Assembly: GCF_029873635.1 (NCBI RefSeq)
Contig: NC_080422.1
Location: forward strand, 18,522,549-18,586,548
Reading direction: 5' to 3'
Source of the DNA: Malania oleifera
Lineage: Eukaryota; Streptophyta; Magnoliopsida; Santalales; Ximeniaceae
DNA length: 64,000 nucleotides
Shown here piece by piece: positions 23,097 through 34,511 of this stretch. The position numbers were made by a program, and so were the translations under genes. The first letter of the stretch is position 1. Each line of letters starts with the position of its first letter. Below the pieces are notes generated by a model, which saw only the letters and a program-made list of their open reading frames with translations, did not search any database and had not been told where the DNA came from.

Positions 23097-24752
23097 CATT
23101 ATTTTTATTATTCTCTAGTATGTATCTATAAACAGCTGACATTGTTTTTATTTCTCTTTCACTGACTATACTACACTTACACCCGCTATCCATTTTGGTT
23201 TCTATAGATAATTGGGTCATTTGCAGTTATTTATGTTTATCGGTAGTTATTCATTGAGGGGGAGCACTGGTTGTTCATGACATATGTATTCGCATGCTCC
23301 TATGATCCTGTTATCTTATATATATACATATCTGATTGCCATTTTCCGTTCTTTTCATGTATATTCTTTGATGAATGACATATTTATATGGATTGTTTAC
23401 TACCTAGTTGCATGCTTAGTTTAGAATGCCTTCTGCATGGCGGATGCAGTGGATGTGAAATTACGTGCTAGTAGATGATTATAGGTTCTTGCATGCTTAA
23501 AATTGAGATATAAAATGCTTGTTTGAATTTTTTAGGTACTTGTTTTTATGGGAAAATAACCAAGTTACAGACAGCATGCTGCCAAAATTTTGAAAAATGT
23601 TTTCCCAAAATAAAAATGAGTACATTGATGATTATGATGAAATACAAGTTAAAACATTTTGAAAGGATGAGTGAAAACTTAAATAATAATTAAAATTTAT
23701 CCTGGTATAATCATCAGACACTTAGAAGAGCTAAGAGAATTGATTACACTTGGCATGTTAATTGAATTTCATATTTAACCAGTGTAAGCAAAGCACTCCT
23801 TCTAAGCTTCTATTTCAATTGAAAGGGGGAGTATCTAAACGTAAAACTCCTATCATGTTATACTCACCAACATTTTCAGCTTAGATGTATCTTGGACGTC
23901 ACAGTGACATGTGCTTAAAAGAAATGTTTTTCTTGAAAAATCTTAAATTGATATATGACTGTTTTGCCCATGTCATCAGTTTGCCATGAGATCCTTATAT
24001 CTAAATTCATGACCCTTAGGATTTATATGGTTGCCTTTTTGTCTGGTTATATTAAGGATGTGCTTAAATGCTTAACCAGATGAATGTTGCTTGCTTGAGC
24101 TTAGAAATTAAAGTTTCTTTTTCAGCAAGTGCACCCCTAGTACTTTTTGCAAACATCAAAGGGGGATATATATACACATATATATTTACATATATTTTTT
24201 TGGCAAGATGTAATCTCAAAACTTAATTTTTTTTTTATGTCTTGCCTTATTACTTATATATCTACATATATATATTTTTTAAATTGCATAAATGGTTCGG
24301 TAACTACTCATGAAAATGCATGCGAACTAGTTAGATCATGTTTATGCTCAAACCTTTTATTTGCTTTCACATGCAGTGTGCTTTTAACTAAAATCTTTCA
24401 CGGGTCTTATGAAATATTTGAACTGACATGGTTTATGGATAATCCTGTTTGACTATGTCTTTCATGTCATTTAAAGTCTTTTTAAAATGACCAGTCATAC
24501 TGCTTTGTGTATTCAAATTGCCATATTTTTTTTTTCAAAAATAGATACATTTTTATTCCCTTTTACTGATGCCAAAAGGAGGAGAAATTTTCGTGGGCAA
24601 AATGCATGCATGCGCCTTATAGCCTTACAGTCTAAATGCAATTGATACCATTTTATATCTTTTGTCTTCTTTATGCATATTCTTAGGGAGAACCTTTTCA
24701 AGCTGGATCCATTTTGCTCATGTGTGTTTGTCATCATAAAAAATGGGGAGAT
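23008..24752 (+). other. Non-coding 3' internal region of element 1 with conserved blocks and polypurine tracts
   Basis: No supported ORF. A (TTA)n/(ATT)n microsatellite of about 60 bp lies at 23040-23103. Blocks shared with element 2 include GCGGATGCAGTGGATGTG (23438-23457) and a palindromic AGCATGCT core followed by CCAAAATTTTGAAAAATG (23563-23610). Purine tracts occur at about 23256-23266, 23820-23833, 24570-24582 and 24740-24752. The last one directly abuts the 3' LTR and is the likely plus-strand primer. Confidence 0.7.
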
Positions 24753-26681
24753 TGTTGACTTTGTGAGTCCAATCTCAGTTTTGATGCTGACAAAACCCTA
24801 TGATCTTATGTGTGTATTTAGCATGTGCATAAGTCTATGATTGAGATCACACATAAGGGACAGGGAGCTCAAAGGCCAAGGAATTATATACATTCACTTG
24901 GCATACTTAGTTCAGTGAAGAGCATGAAGACTGAAAACTTCTTTGTTTTTCATTGTAATTGCATTTTAGATTTCGGGTCTGTAATAATGGACTGTGATAT
25001 TTGCATGACATGCATGACAGTGTTTTAAGCTCAAAGAACTTAGTATGACCTTAGGACCCTCTACATTGCATACAAATGACCCCTATTGCCTTAAAATTAA
25101 TCATCATATGAACAGGGATAAACTTATAAGAAGAAAAAGACTAAAATGCCCAAATTGGCATGTTCGTTCGACTGAACCCTTATACATAGGGACCTTCGGT
25201 CGATCGAACCTTAATCGGGTCAACATATTGATCTTTCGGTCGACCAACCAGAAATGTAAAGCAGCGCCTTGGTCAACCGAACTACCTCGTGGAAAGTTCC
25301 AATGCCATGGTCAACTGAACCTCCAAGTTCAAAAGAACTTGGTCGACCGAAGTTCATAAAGTTTGGTCAACCGAACTAAGTCTAGTCAACCGAACCGCGA
25401 AGTTCAAGAATTGCCTCAAGTTTGGTAGACCGAACTGAGCACTACGGTCGACCGAACCACAAAAGTGGTCGAACGAACCTTTTGGGTTGCTCAATTTTTA
25501 CCAAGGTTAAACTGGGTTATTTTTAATTAAATTTACTTAATCTTTTAATAAAATACCCAGCATGTCCCCAACGACTATAATTTTTCCCAATTCATTTGCA
25601 AAATTAAGAAGTGATTAGGGTTTGGGATTAGCAAAAATTCTCTGAAAATATTATTGGCCAAAATCATCCATACACTCATATCTTTTCAATCCCATTGCCA
25701 AAATCTATCTCCTATACTCATCCAGCCACTTATTGTGAAAGAAGGTAGTGTTTTCATACTCTTCTTGTAAGCTAAACTCTCCCTTGTCATAGTTGATTAT
25801 GTATTGATTTTTGGAGAGTTGGCTAAGGTTTTTCCCATAATATTTCATTCATAAATATTTGATTGAAAAAAACCCTTGTGAGGCTTAAGATCTTACATCC
25901 TCATTGCAAGATTTATAAGATTGATTTGTGCTTTGATGAAAATATCTTTAACAAACTTAAAACCCTATTATCTACTATGCTTTACGTTTGAGAAATAATT
26001 GTGTGATATTTTCTTAGGGTTATAATGACTGTTTGATTATTCACTTAAGAAGCATATTTGTTTAAGATCAAAAGTCTTACTCTCCCACACATACATTGAT
26101 ACACATTTAGTTAAGAGTTAACACATTAGTTAACAAAATCTCACTTGAACTTAATATCCTATCATTAGTGAGTGCTTTATTTGGTTGGTCATATTGGTAC
26201 ACATCCGCTTTATGTGAGAAGCATATTTGGTTGTATGCAAAACTTCATATTCATTGATTGTATTTCAGGCGTGGCCTGTAGGGGCTTGATCTAGCCCATA
26301 AGGATCGTTAGGGCCTTCTTCGTCCCGCAAGGAGAGTGTGTAAAGGTTGAGGTAAGCCTTGTGAATTTGACTTAGTTGTAAATGGTGCTGCTCCACTCGT
26401 TAAGTGAGTAATAGTGGAATCCTCGGGATTACGAACTAGAGGCGGGGACATAGGTAGTATTGGTCGAACCCCAATAACATTTCTTATGTCTGCTTTTAAT
26501 TTACGCATTTAAATTTCAGCACTCAAATGTTTATATTTTACTGTCGAGATTGATTAGGTTTGTAAACATATAGACAGACCCTAAGTTGTGCTACTGCTGT
26601 CGTTGGAATTTCATTGAACCTAGGATGAAAATTTTAAATACCCAATTCAATTCCCCTCTTGGGAATACATCAATTCTAACA
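24753..26681 (+). repeat. 3' LTR of element 1 (1929 bp)
   Basis: The only uninterrupted LTR of element 1: TGTTGACTTTGTGAGTCC...CAATTCTAACA. Palindrome array at about 25160-25482, leader module at about 26330-26480. Compared with the 5' LTR it lacks about 16 bp that contain the TATA box (between about 25592 and 25600), so it probably cannot start transcription in the normal way. Confidence 0.9.
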
Positions 26682-27490
26682 GATTGCACTCTGAAACCAG
26701 CCTGGACTACCTTCCTCGCCGACGGTGAGGCTATCAGAGGGGGAACAAACCTTCCCAAACACCCAAAGCGCTGACGAGCTGACGCTAACCAGGTTGGGTT
26801 GCAATATATGAAGATTAGAGTTAGAGTATTCTAGATGGGAAAGGGACTGACATGCATTTGTAAGTGTTGTTTGGTCCTCTTTCTCCTTGAAGGCACGCAA
26901 GAACTCGTCATTTGGAGATAAGAAACCCTGTGTGCAGCGTGCGGTGGTGTCTAATTAGGACTTGCTGCGACGACGATGGCCTCCTAATTCAGAACTGCTG
27001 CGACAGTGGCGGTCTCCTTCTTCGGCGACGTGCAGCAACTGTGATAGCGGCGGTCTCGTTCTGGCGTGCAACGATGACAATCTCCGGCGGCGTGCAGTGA
27101 GCCGCGACGTCGCTGGTGGGAAGCCCCAACTTGCTTTCCAGACTGCGTGTCTGGCTCGACAGGGGCTCAGTGTAAACCTTTTTATTTAAATAGGAAACTG
27201 GCAGGACTCTCAGCGGTGACACCAGCGCCGAGATCCTCGAAGAGGAGTTCCCTGTCTTGGAGCGAGTGTATTGGCTGTCGGAGGAGAGGATGGCGTAAGT
27301 GGCGAAGTGGATGGTGACGGCGGTAGTCTCCTTATGGCATGTGGCGATTCTTCTTCACGAGTGAACTAATCGTCGGAGGAGACGGCGTCGGTGTCGAGCT
27401 CCTTCTGGCGTGTGGCGATGGCAAACTCCGTCAGCGTGCAGCGAGCCGTGACGACTCTGGAGGGAAACCCTAGACTCCGGTGGCATTTTT
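26682..27490 (-). mobile_element. Probable 5' end of the LINE (5' UTR and start of ORF1)
   Basis: This lies just past element 1, where the LINE cut at 7120 should resume. On the minus strand, about 26900-26682 has an open stretch before the junction, without motifs I can name. 26930-27480 is much richer in G+C than its surroundings and has imperfect repeats built on GGCGGTCTCCTTCTGGCGTGCAGC-like phrases. That fits a LINE 5' UTR with promoter monomers. After about 27490 the sequence becomes plain AT-rich DNA. The continuity with ORF1 is inferred from position and not from a recognisable domain. Confidence 0.5.
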
Positions 27491-28121
27491 GAAACTAATG
27501 TTAGAAAATAAAATATTATCAAAGAATAAATGATGATATGAAATTAAAAAATTTAAAACCTATCTTAAAGTAAAGTTGATTTATGAGATACTTGAACAAG
27601 GGAAAAAAGTCTATTGAAATAAAAAATTTTAACTAGTGATTATTATATCATAGATTAAACTACAAGTGTTAATAATATTTAAATAAGAAAACAATAATTC
27701 TCGGCTTCTTAAACTTAATGTATAAACCAAATTCTGTGTTTACTATTGACTGCATAAACATATAGCTCAATATCTACTGATTATTGTAGAATAAATTCAA
27801 AAAACTCTTACGTTGATCATAAAAATAAAATCATGGTAGATGCTCACAGAAACACTTCCAAACACATGCTTGTAGCCATAACCTATTAATTTTTGCAGTT
27901 GTGCATAGATAAAATTAAGGGCTTACTTGGATTGGTCACGACAATGAGAACTAACTTTTGAAAGTTGTAATTGTTGAACTATTTCCTAAACTTTTGATAG
28001 TAAATATTCATAACAACAAAAATATAGTTGAGCATAATATTTAGGCTAATGTAAGAACCCCTTGCTATATATGGTTGTAATTCACATTTTCGGAGGCAAA
28101 TACTACATTTGATAACAATTT
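27491..28121. other. AT-rich DNA with no feature seen
   Basis: No ORF, motif or repeat of note. It is the left flank of the chromovirus insertion, and the same host sequence resumes at 36231. Confidence 0.6.
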
Positions 28122-29605
28122 TGTCACGCCTTGAACCCTGAAATGGGACCTAGGGGTGAAAATGTAAACCAACCAGTTCCCGTATCATACAAAACATCCA
28201 AGATACAGAACAAAGGATGAGGGTCCGACCCCGTGGGGTTCCCAGGCACCCTAAACACATCCAAACACAACAGAATATACGCAGTGGAAAAGGTCATTCT
28301 GAATATATACAGTACCATACCAGAGTCTATACAAGAGTAGAAATAGGCTCTATCATACAACATACAAACGGGTGCCCAAAACATCGCAAAATGACAACCT
28401 ACCAAAATACAGTCCTAGCACTTACCCAAGCGCTAACCCTAGTACACCGGCCACTACTCTCCCTACACCAGGACGCTAGTTCCAGTTACTTGAAGGACTT
28501 GTAAAAATGTACGTACAGTAGGAGTGAGACACCTCTTAGTAAGGAAGCACACAGGTTATATCGATGTGTGGCATTTGAGTGTTATCATGATGCAACATAC
28601 ACACAGTTAAATGCAGTTCCAATACTAATTCTACACAGTGCATACACGCACACATACACATGATCAGCAATCTCGATGTCGTCACACCCTTTGGCCCGAA
28701 GCCAGCCCGTGACATACGGCGTTAGCCCATAGCCAACCCGCAAAACACGGTGCCACCGGCACATGGCTAGTCCTCGACTCCTATGGCATCGTACCGGCGC
28801 TAACTGGTGGATCCACACCCTTCGGCCTGATCTGTTGGACTAGGCTCACGCCCTCGGATATAGAGCCGGACACTATGCCAATCTATGGCCAGCGATTTCA
28901 TACGCCCTCGGATATAGAGTCGGACACTCTCAGTACCTGGAACAATTCGAAACCACGTTCCTACTAGTATTTAAACCAATCACACACACACGCATGCTCA
29001 TATAACCAAACAAACCACACCCATTTGGTAATCTAAAATCATGATTTTCCAAACACATACAGTTTAAACAAGTCAAGGCACGGTCATCCCTATAACACAG
29101 TATAAATCAATATATACGCCCAGTTTTCAACAAAACTAGGGATGCAGCCCGTCGCCCCCTTTTTCCCCAAAACTGTAATCATGAAAAACCCAAAGTTTTC
29201 CCTATTAGATCCCCCCAAATGAGTAGCCAAAACACACACAGGATTGTGAACCACAGTTCCACCGAGTCCGATTTCAAAAATAACTGATATAAATACAATT
29301 CCCCTTACCTTTTCCCCGAATAGCAAATCCCGAACTCTAAGGCTCCTAAACAGCGAATCGAGTTCCAAAACCTACAACCAACAATATAGAATATACTCAT
29401 AACACTGTTTCCTACTAAACTACCAGATCAAAATAAAAAACTGAGCCTTACCTTGATTTTATGCCAAAACTCAAAAATCTCCGAAACGAGATTCCGATCC
29501 GTAGAACTTGTAGAGAATCCTTCCACGATCCTTGTGGTATCTTCAGATTTACGATTCTCACAACGAATAGTGAAGAAATCTAGAGAGATAGAGAGCAGGG
29601 AGAGT

Positions 29606-29610
<5 letters not shown>

Positions 29611-29667
<57 letters not shown>
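29611..29667. repeat. (AG)n microsatellite in the chromovirus LTR
   Basis: About 28 AG units. The matching place in the other LTR (35880-35906) has about 13, so it expanded or shrank after insertion. It lies just downstream of the TATA segment in the sense direction, so it is probably transcribed. Confidence 0.9.
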
Positions 29668-29669
<2 letters not shown>

Positions 29670-29699
29670 TTTGAGCTTTCTTAGTTTGGAAGTAATGAA

Positions 29700-29930
29700 A
29701 TTTATATTTATAGCCCTTTGACCCGGCCACCCTCGTCGATGAATTGGCGTCCTCGTCGACGAGTCTGCCATTGCCTTCGTCGACGAAGCGGTTGCCTTGT
29801 CAACGAGCCTAAGATCCCCGTTTTCTCGAAATCTCTTGGCTTCTCCTTGTCGACGAGCCTCTGAACTTCGTCGACAAGAGATACAAGGCCTTCGTCAATG
29901 AACTCTGACTTCGTCGACGAAACCTGTTCA
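29700..29930 (-). promoter_or_regulatory. Chromovirus LTR promoter: CGTCGACGA array plus TATA box
   Basis: In sense direction, about nine copies of a TTCGTCGACGAAG or CTCGTCGACGAGG palindrome (some mutated) at 29930-29735 lead to GGGCTATAAATATAAA at about 29715-29700. The other LTR repeats the layout at 36165-35965 and about 35955-35940. Role inferred from position. Confidence 0.6.
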
Positions 29931-30227
29931 AATTCCAATTTTACCCCTCTTATTTATTTAAACCCATTTATCACGGTTCGGGTTCTTATTGTCATCTCTC
30001 ATTCACAACTCATTCATATAACTATGCATTCATACACAATTCTAAGAAAACTGGAGGCTACTACAACGCAGTCCCAGCATACACATACACATACATACTC
30101 TCACTTATGGCAAAGGAATACCGTGGTTACATATACACCCGTATTAGGAGTTCACAATATACACACTCCCGACGACTAACCACCTATCCCAACCCAACGT
30201 AAGATAATGTACAAGTGCTCAAAATAA

Positions 30228-30470
30228 CTATGGATACTTTCGGCGTATTTCCATTTCCAGTTCCCAAGAAGCTTCTTCAACCTTGTGGTTTCGTCATAAT
30301 ACCTTCACTAACGGTATCTCTTTGGTACAAAGCTTATGAAATTTACGATCCAGAACCTGAATAGGTATCTCCTCAAACGCTAAAGTATCCCCAATTTCCA
30401 ACTCATTATAACTGATAACATGTAATGGATCCGGCACGTACCTTCTTAACATGGATACGTGAAAATCATC
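30228..30470 (-). pseudogene. Integrase C-terminus with chromodomain-like segment
   Basis: The sense strand encodes MLRRYVPDP, the usual opening of the integrase C-terminal region of chromoviruses. It then gives a segment with PIQVLDRK, LCTKEIPLVKVL and NHKVEEASWELE, which is the typical chromodomain-like pattern. A TAG replaces the tryptophan codon before RNH, and a stop ends it near 30230. Chromodomains direct integration to particular chromatin. It is joined directly to the middle of the integrase core by a deletion (see the next feature). Confidence 0.78.
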
Positions 30471-30990
30471 ATGGACCCTTGAGACTGTCCATCAGTATGG
30501 GGGTGGAACGTTGTACTGAAAGTAAGCTTCGTTCCCAGTGCTTCCTGTAAGCTCGTACAGAATCGAGAAGTAAACCTCGGATCCCGATAAGAAACAATGG
30601 ACACCAGTACTCCGTGCATTCTCACTATATCATGCATATACAGGTCCGCTAACCTACTTAAAGGATAACTAACCTTCGTCGGTACAAAGTAAGCAGATTT
30701 CATCAACCTGTCCACGATTACCCAAATAGCATTCTGCTCGTGAAGCGCTGGCAGCAATCTGGTAACAAAATCCATGAAAATATGCTCCAATTACCATACT
30801 AGGATAGGCAAAGGCTGCAACGGCCCTACCAACCTATGATGTTCAGCTTTCACCTGTTGACACATCAGGCACTACCCCACGAACTGAGTAATCTACCTCT
30901 TCATACCAGACCACCAGAAGGTCTCACGCAAGTCCCGATACATCTTTGTACTACCCGGATGTACCGTATACAAAGAACGATGTGCTTCCT
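30471..30990 (-). pseudogene. Chromovirus integrase, zinc domain and core, truncated
   Basis: Minus-strand reading gives the zinc-domain end (CLMCQQVKAEH near 30850), then FMDFVTRLLPA with the first core aspartate, and VSYRDPRFTSRF, where SDRDPRF is usual. TDGQSQ follows, after which the reading jumps to the C-terminal HDDFHVSMLRRY region (30446-30790). The rest of the core, including the region of the last catalytic glutamate, is missing. The deletion removes a few hundred bases compared with the family. Integrase inserts the cDNA into the genome; this copy cannot work. Confidence 0.82.
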
Positions 30991-31129
30991 CCAGAATCGT
31001 CCTTCTGATCTCATCATCGTTCAGAACACATAACCTGGTCCCAAATCTCAACACACCTCCCTCAGAGATGTTAAACTTTGTAGCCAGTCCTTACTGTACC
31101 TTTTCCACAACCTCTGCCAACTCTACATC

Positions 31130-32500
31130 ACTAGCCTACGCGGCTTTAATATGCTCAAACAAAGTCGATTGGACCACCAAAATAGCAAAGAAAGCCTGAT
31201 GATCCACGGATACCAACTCGATACCCGAGCTCTCCAAATCCTGTCTGATGTGATGCTGAGCTACAACTGTCGATACAACCGCAAGCTTCGACTTCCGACT
31301 CAATGCATCAGCTACCACATTAGCCTTCCCCGGGTGATAACTGATCGTGTAATCACAGTCCTTGATCACCTCTAGCCACCACCTTTGCCTCATATTCAGC
31401 TCCTTTTGCTTGAAAAGTACCTGAGACTCTTGTGGTCAGTAAAGATCTCACATCGCACACCATATAAATAGTGTCGCTAGATCTTCAGTGCATATACAAT
31501 AGTAGCCAACTCTAGATCATGCGTAGGATAATTCTTCTCGTACTCTTTCAGTTGCTGAGAAGCATGCGTTGCTACCTTACCCTGCTACATAAGCACACAT
31601 CCCAGACCTCTCAGAGACGCGTCGCTATAAATCACAAACCCACCATCACCCAAAGGAATGGTCAAAATCGGAGCAGTAACCAGTCAATGCATCATCTCCT
31701 GAAAGCACTGCTCTCAATCACTGGTCCACTTAAACTGAACTCCCTTCCTGGTCAATCGAGTCAGAGGCCCAGAAAATTTAGAGAACCCTCCACGAACCAA
31801 CAATAATAACCCACCAGTCCTAGAAAACTACGAACCTTTTGCACATTCTTTGGTCTCAAACAGTCAACCACAACTTCGATCTTACTAAGATCAACTGATA
31901 TACCATCACCAGTAACCACATGGTCTAAGAATGCAATCTGACTCAACTAGAATTCAAACTTCTTTAGTTTAGCATTCAGCTTCTTCTTCCGCAGAATCTG
32001 TAATACTAACCTTAGATGTTCCACGTGCTCTTCCGTAGACCTCGAGTATACCAGAATATCATTAATGAACACCACCACGAATCGATCCAAGTACTCATGG
32101 AAAACCATGTTCATCAGATCCATGAACACCGCTGAAGCATTCGTCAACCCAAATGGAATGACCAAGAACTCATAGTGGCCATATTTGGTTCGAAAAGCCG
32201 TCTTCGCTACGTCCTCAGCTCTGACCCTCACCTGATAATATCCTGACCACAAGTTGATCTTTGAAGAGACCCGCGTCCCCTACAACTGGTCAAAGAGATC
32301 ATCTATACAAGGTAGAGGATCACGATTCTTCAAAGTTACCTTGTTAATCTCACGGTAATCAATGCACATTTGCATTGACCCGTCCTTCTTCTTCACAAAG
32401 AGTACTGGAGCTCCCCAAGGCGAAACACTAGGTCAAATGAAGTCCTTGTCTAGTAATTCTTGCATCTGATCCTTCAACTCTTGAAGTTCTGCCGGAACCA
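31130..32500 (-). pseudogene. Chromovirus reverse transcriptase and RNase H
   Basis: The RT is clearest at 31947-32252: [35 protein letters not shown] and the catalytic box as FINDILVYS. The family has FIDDILVYS, so one of the two aspartates needed for catalysis is asparagine here. The stretch 31761-31946 has FLDHVVTGDGI and VRSFLGLVGYY. RNase H follows to 31136, ending in [16 protein letters not shown]. Several stops and frameshifts separate these pieces. Enzyme inactive by both the motif change and the breaks. Confidence 0.87.
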
Positions 32501-33501
32501 TCCAGTATGGGGTTTTAGAGATTAGCGCCTTACCAGGCAACAAGTCTATAGAAAACTCCACCTCTTGATCCGGAGGTAAATCGGGTAAATCATCTGGAAA
32601 TATACTTGGGAATTCACTGACTACCCGAATATCCTCGAGTCAACTCATCCCGTGGAAGTTCCTTCACACAAGCTAGGTACCCCTGGCATTTGTCCAAGAG
32701 CAACCTTCTCGCCTGCAATGCTGATAGAATCTGTGGCACTGGACGCACAGATGAACCCACGAATTTGTACTCTTACTCCCCAGGAGGTCTGAAAACTACC
32801 ACCTTCTTACGACAGTCGATCACCGCATAACTGGAGAACAACCAATCCATTCTCAGAATGACATCGAACCCTGACATGTAGTATACAACAAGATTCTCCG
32901 GTAGCAGATTCCCCTGAATTACTACTAGGCAATCTACCAACATCTTCCCACAGAAAGATACACTCCCAGATGGTATAGTAACAGATAATACCTCATTCAT
33001 GTCTCGGGTCTCAACCCCACACCGTCCAACAAAATTCACAGAAATACAGGAATGGGTTGCACTCGAATCAAACAAAACAGAAGCCCTAATTGAAAGCAAT
33101 AATAAGATACTTGCCACTACGTTCCCTGCATGCTCAGCGTCCGCTGGAGTAAGAGAGTATACTTTGACTGGAGCTGTATTCGTCTGAATGGTTCCCCAAG
33201 GTATCTGGTTAGTCCCTCGATTCACACTAGATGTAGGCACATCTCGCTTCGGCACATAAAAATCATGAAATATGTGACCTGACTGGCCACAGTTATAGCA
33301 GTTACCCCCAAATGACCAGCACTCACCCTCGTGCCATCTATGGCATCTGGTACAACGATCCCTAGTCTGGCTCCCCTGGGAACTCTGGCACTCGGTATTC
33401 TGACGGTAACCTGAGCCCTTGTTCCTCTTCTTCCACGATCCCTGACGAGATCCTGTCTGAGAACCAGAAGGTACTGTCCTCTTCCTTGATTCCTGATCCA
33501 C
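32501..33501 (-). pseudogene. Chromovirus gag zinc knuckle and aspartic protease
   Basis: The open stretch 32773-33501 starts with a basic, S/R/Q-rich region. It then gives a zinc knuckle CYNCGQSGHIFHDF, in which the last cysteine is phenylalanine. About 100 residues later comes the protease motif LFDSSATHSCIS, where LFDSGATHSFIS is usual, followed by ILRMDWL (usually ILGMDWL). The protease active site D-S-G is therefore D-S-S. From 32772 down to 32501 the frame is lost in stops before the RT begins. Confidence 0.83.
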
Positions 33502-34185
33502 CTCGTCCTATCAGATACCAGTCTCAATCACCGTGACTATATCCACCAACACCGAGAACTCGCGGATCTGAAGCATACCCACTAATCTATGGATATCCTT
33601 CCTCAAGCCTTTCTTGAACCTCAGAGTCTTCTTATACTCGCTCAAGATCAAACACGGCACAAAGCGGGATAACTCTATGTACCGAGCCGTACACCCTTGC
33701 ACCGTCATACTCCCCTGAGTCCGAGCAGAAAACTCATCTACCTTCGCATCACGTACAGAAGCTGGGAAGTATCTATCGAAGAACACCTCCTTGAAACGGC
33801 TCCATGACATCTCCTCAAGATCACCCCTTTGCTTTTCCAACAAATTCACCGCAGTCCACCATCTACCCGCCTCTCCAGATAGCTAGAAGGTGGCGTAAAA
33901 GACTCGCTGCCTATCAGTGTAGCGCAGGACCTCCAAGATCTTCTCAGTCTTCTCCACCCAATCCTCTACTATCGTTGGATCAGCTCCTCCATAGAACATT
34001 GGAGGATGCATGTGTGTGAAACTCTCAATGGTGCACCCTGTAGCAGTAGGAGAGCGCTCGCGTCTCCTCACACTCTACCCGATCTCCCGTAACACCCGCC
34101 TTGTCAAACCTTAAGGCACAAAAGGAGACTCATCACTTGCAGTCTCCTCGGAGCCACTTCCCAGGTCATTATCCTTGGGCTCCAT
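33502..34185 (-). pseudogene. gag: Chromovirus gag, capsid part
   Basis: The start is taken at the ATG at 34185 (MEPKDND), about 310 bp inside the primer site. Stops follow soon after. The capsid motifs are then clear: PPMFYGGADP, DWVEKTEKILEVL, WSRFKEVFFDRYFP, FSARTQGSMTVQ and FKKGLRKDI. Two stops in a row near 33510 end it before the linker to the zinc knuckle. Gag builds the particle. Confidence 0.85.
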
Positions 34186-34493
34186 TCTGCAGCACAATAA
34201 GAATCTATCAGTATCCCTACAACACATACAGTTAACACAATGATTTATCACTAATCGTGTTAACTACTCTCTGCCAGGTCAAAGTCTGTCCTATTGCACC
34301 AACACGAAAGTCATCAATGATCTGCCCTGCTTTTACTAGAATCGTCATCCCAAGAAAAAACATGGAATACCATCGACAAATCCTGGTCTAGCAACCGAAC
34401 AACCCTCAACCAACTCTACCCATATCCAATATCCTATACTCTGGTATGTACTCACAGCTAAGCCTAACCAAGTCTACAAGACCTAATAATTTG

Positions 34494-34508
34494 GTTACTC
34501 TAATACCA
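34494..34508 (-). other. Primer-binding site of the chromovirus, Met type
   Basis: Minus strand reads TGGTATTAGAGTAACC next to the 5' LTR, a slightly mutated form of TGGTATCAGAGC. Initiator tRNA-Met inferred. Confidence 0.75.
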
Positions 34509-34511
34509 AGT

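Larger units (their letters stand above)
7121..26681 (+). mobile_element. Sirevirus-like Ty1/copia element 1, lacking pol and heavily interrupted
   Basis: It begins TGTTGACTCTGTGAGTCC at 7121 and ends ...CAATTCTAACA at 26681. The 3' LTR is whole (24753-26681). The 5' LTR is in three pieces (7121-7825, 16070-16270, 18828-19899) because two other insertions landed in it. An initiator-Met type primer site follows at 19900. The 4.85-kb internal region has gag remnants, then a second ORF, then about 1.7 kb of non-coding DNA with several polypurine tracts. No protease, integrase, RT or RNase H is visible. Flanks are gacta and gattg, not identical, so the TSD is eroded or the ends were exchanged. 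The Sirevirus label rests on LTR length, repeated polypurine tracts and the long gag. Confidence 0.82.
28122..29990 (-). repeat. 3' LTR of the chromovirus
   Basis: Sense end (left) TGTCACGCC on the plus strand. The right edge is taken at GGTTCTTATT by alignment with GGTTCTTACA of the other LTR, so the terminal dinucleotide is mutated. Contains the GTCGAC array at 29735-29930, the TATA segment near 29700-29715 and an (AG)n tract at 29611-29667. Confidence 0.9.

Noticed and set aside
22758..23220. Minus-strand ORFs of about 115 aa with poly-isoleucine or poly-asparagine
   Set aside because: Products of the TTA/AAT microsatellite and shadows of the second ORF on the plus strand.
29453..29771. 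ORFs with RE or LS repeats
   Set aside because: Translations of the AG microsatellite in the chromovirus LTR.
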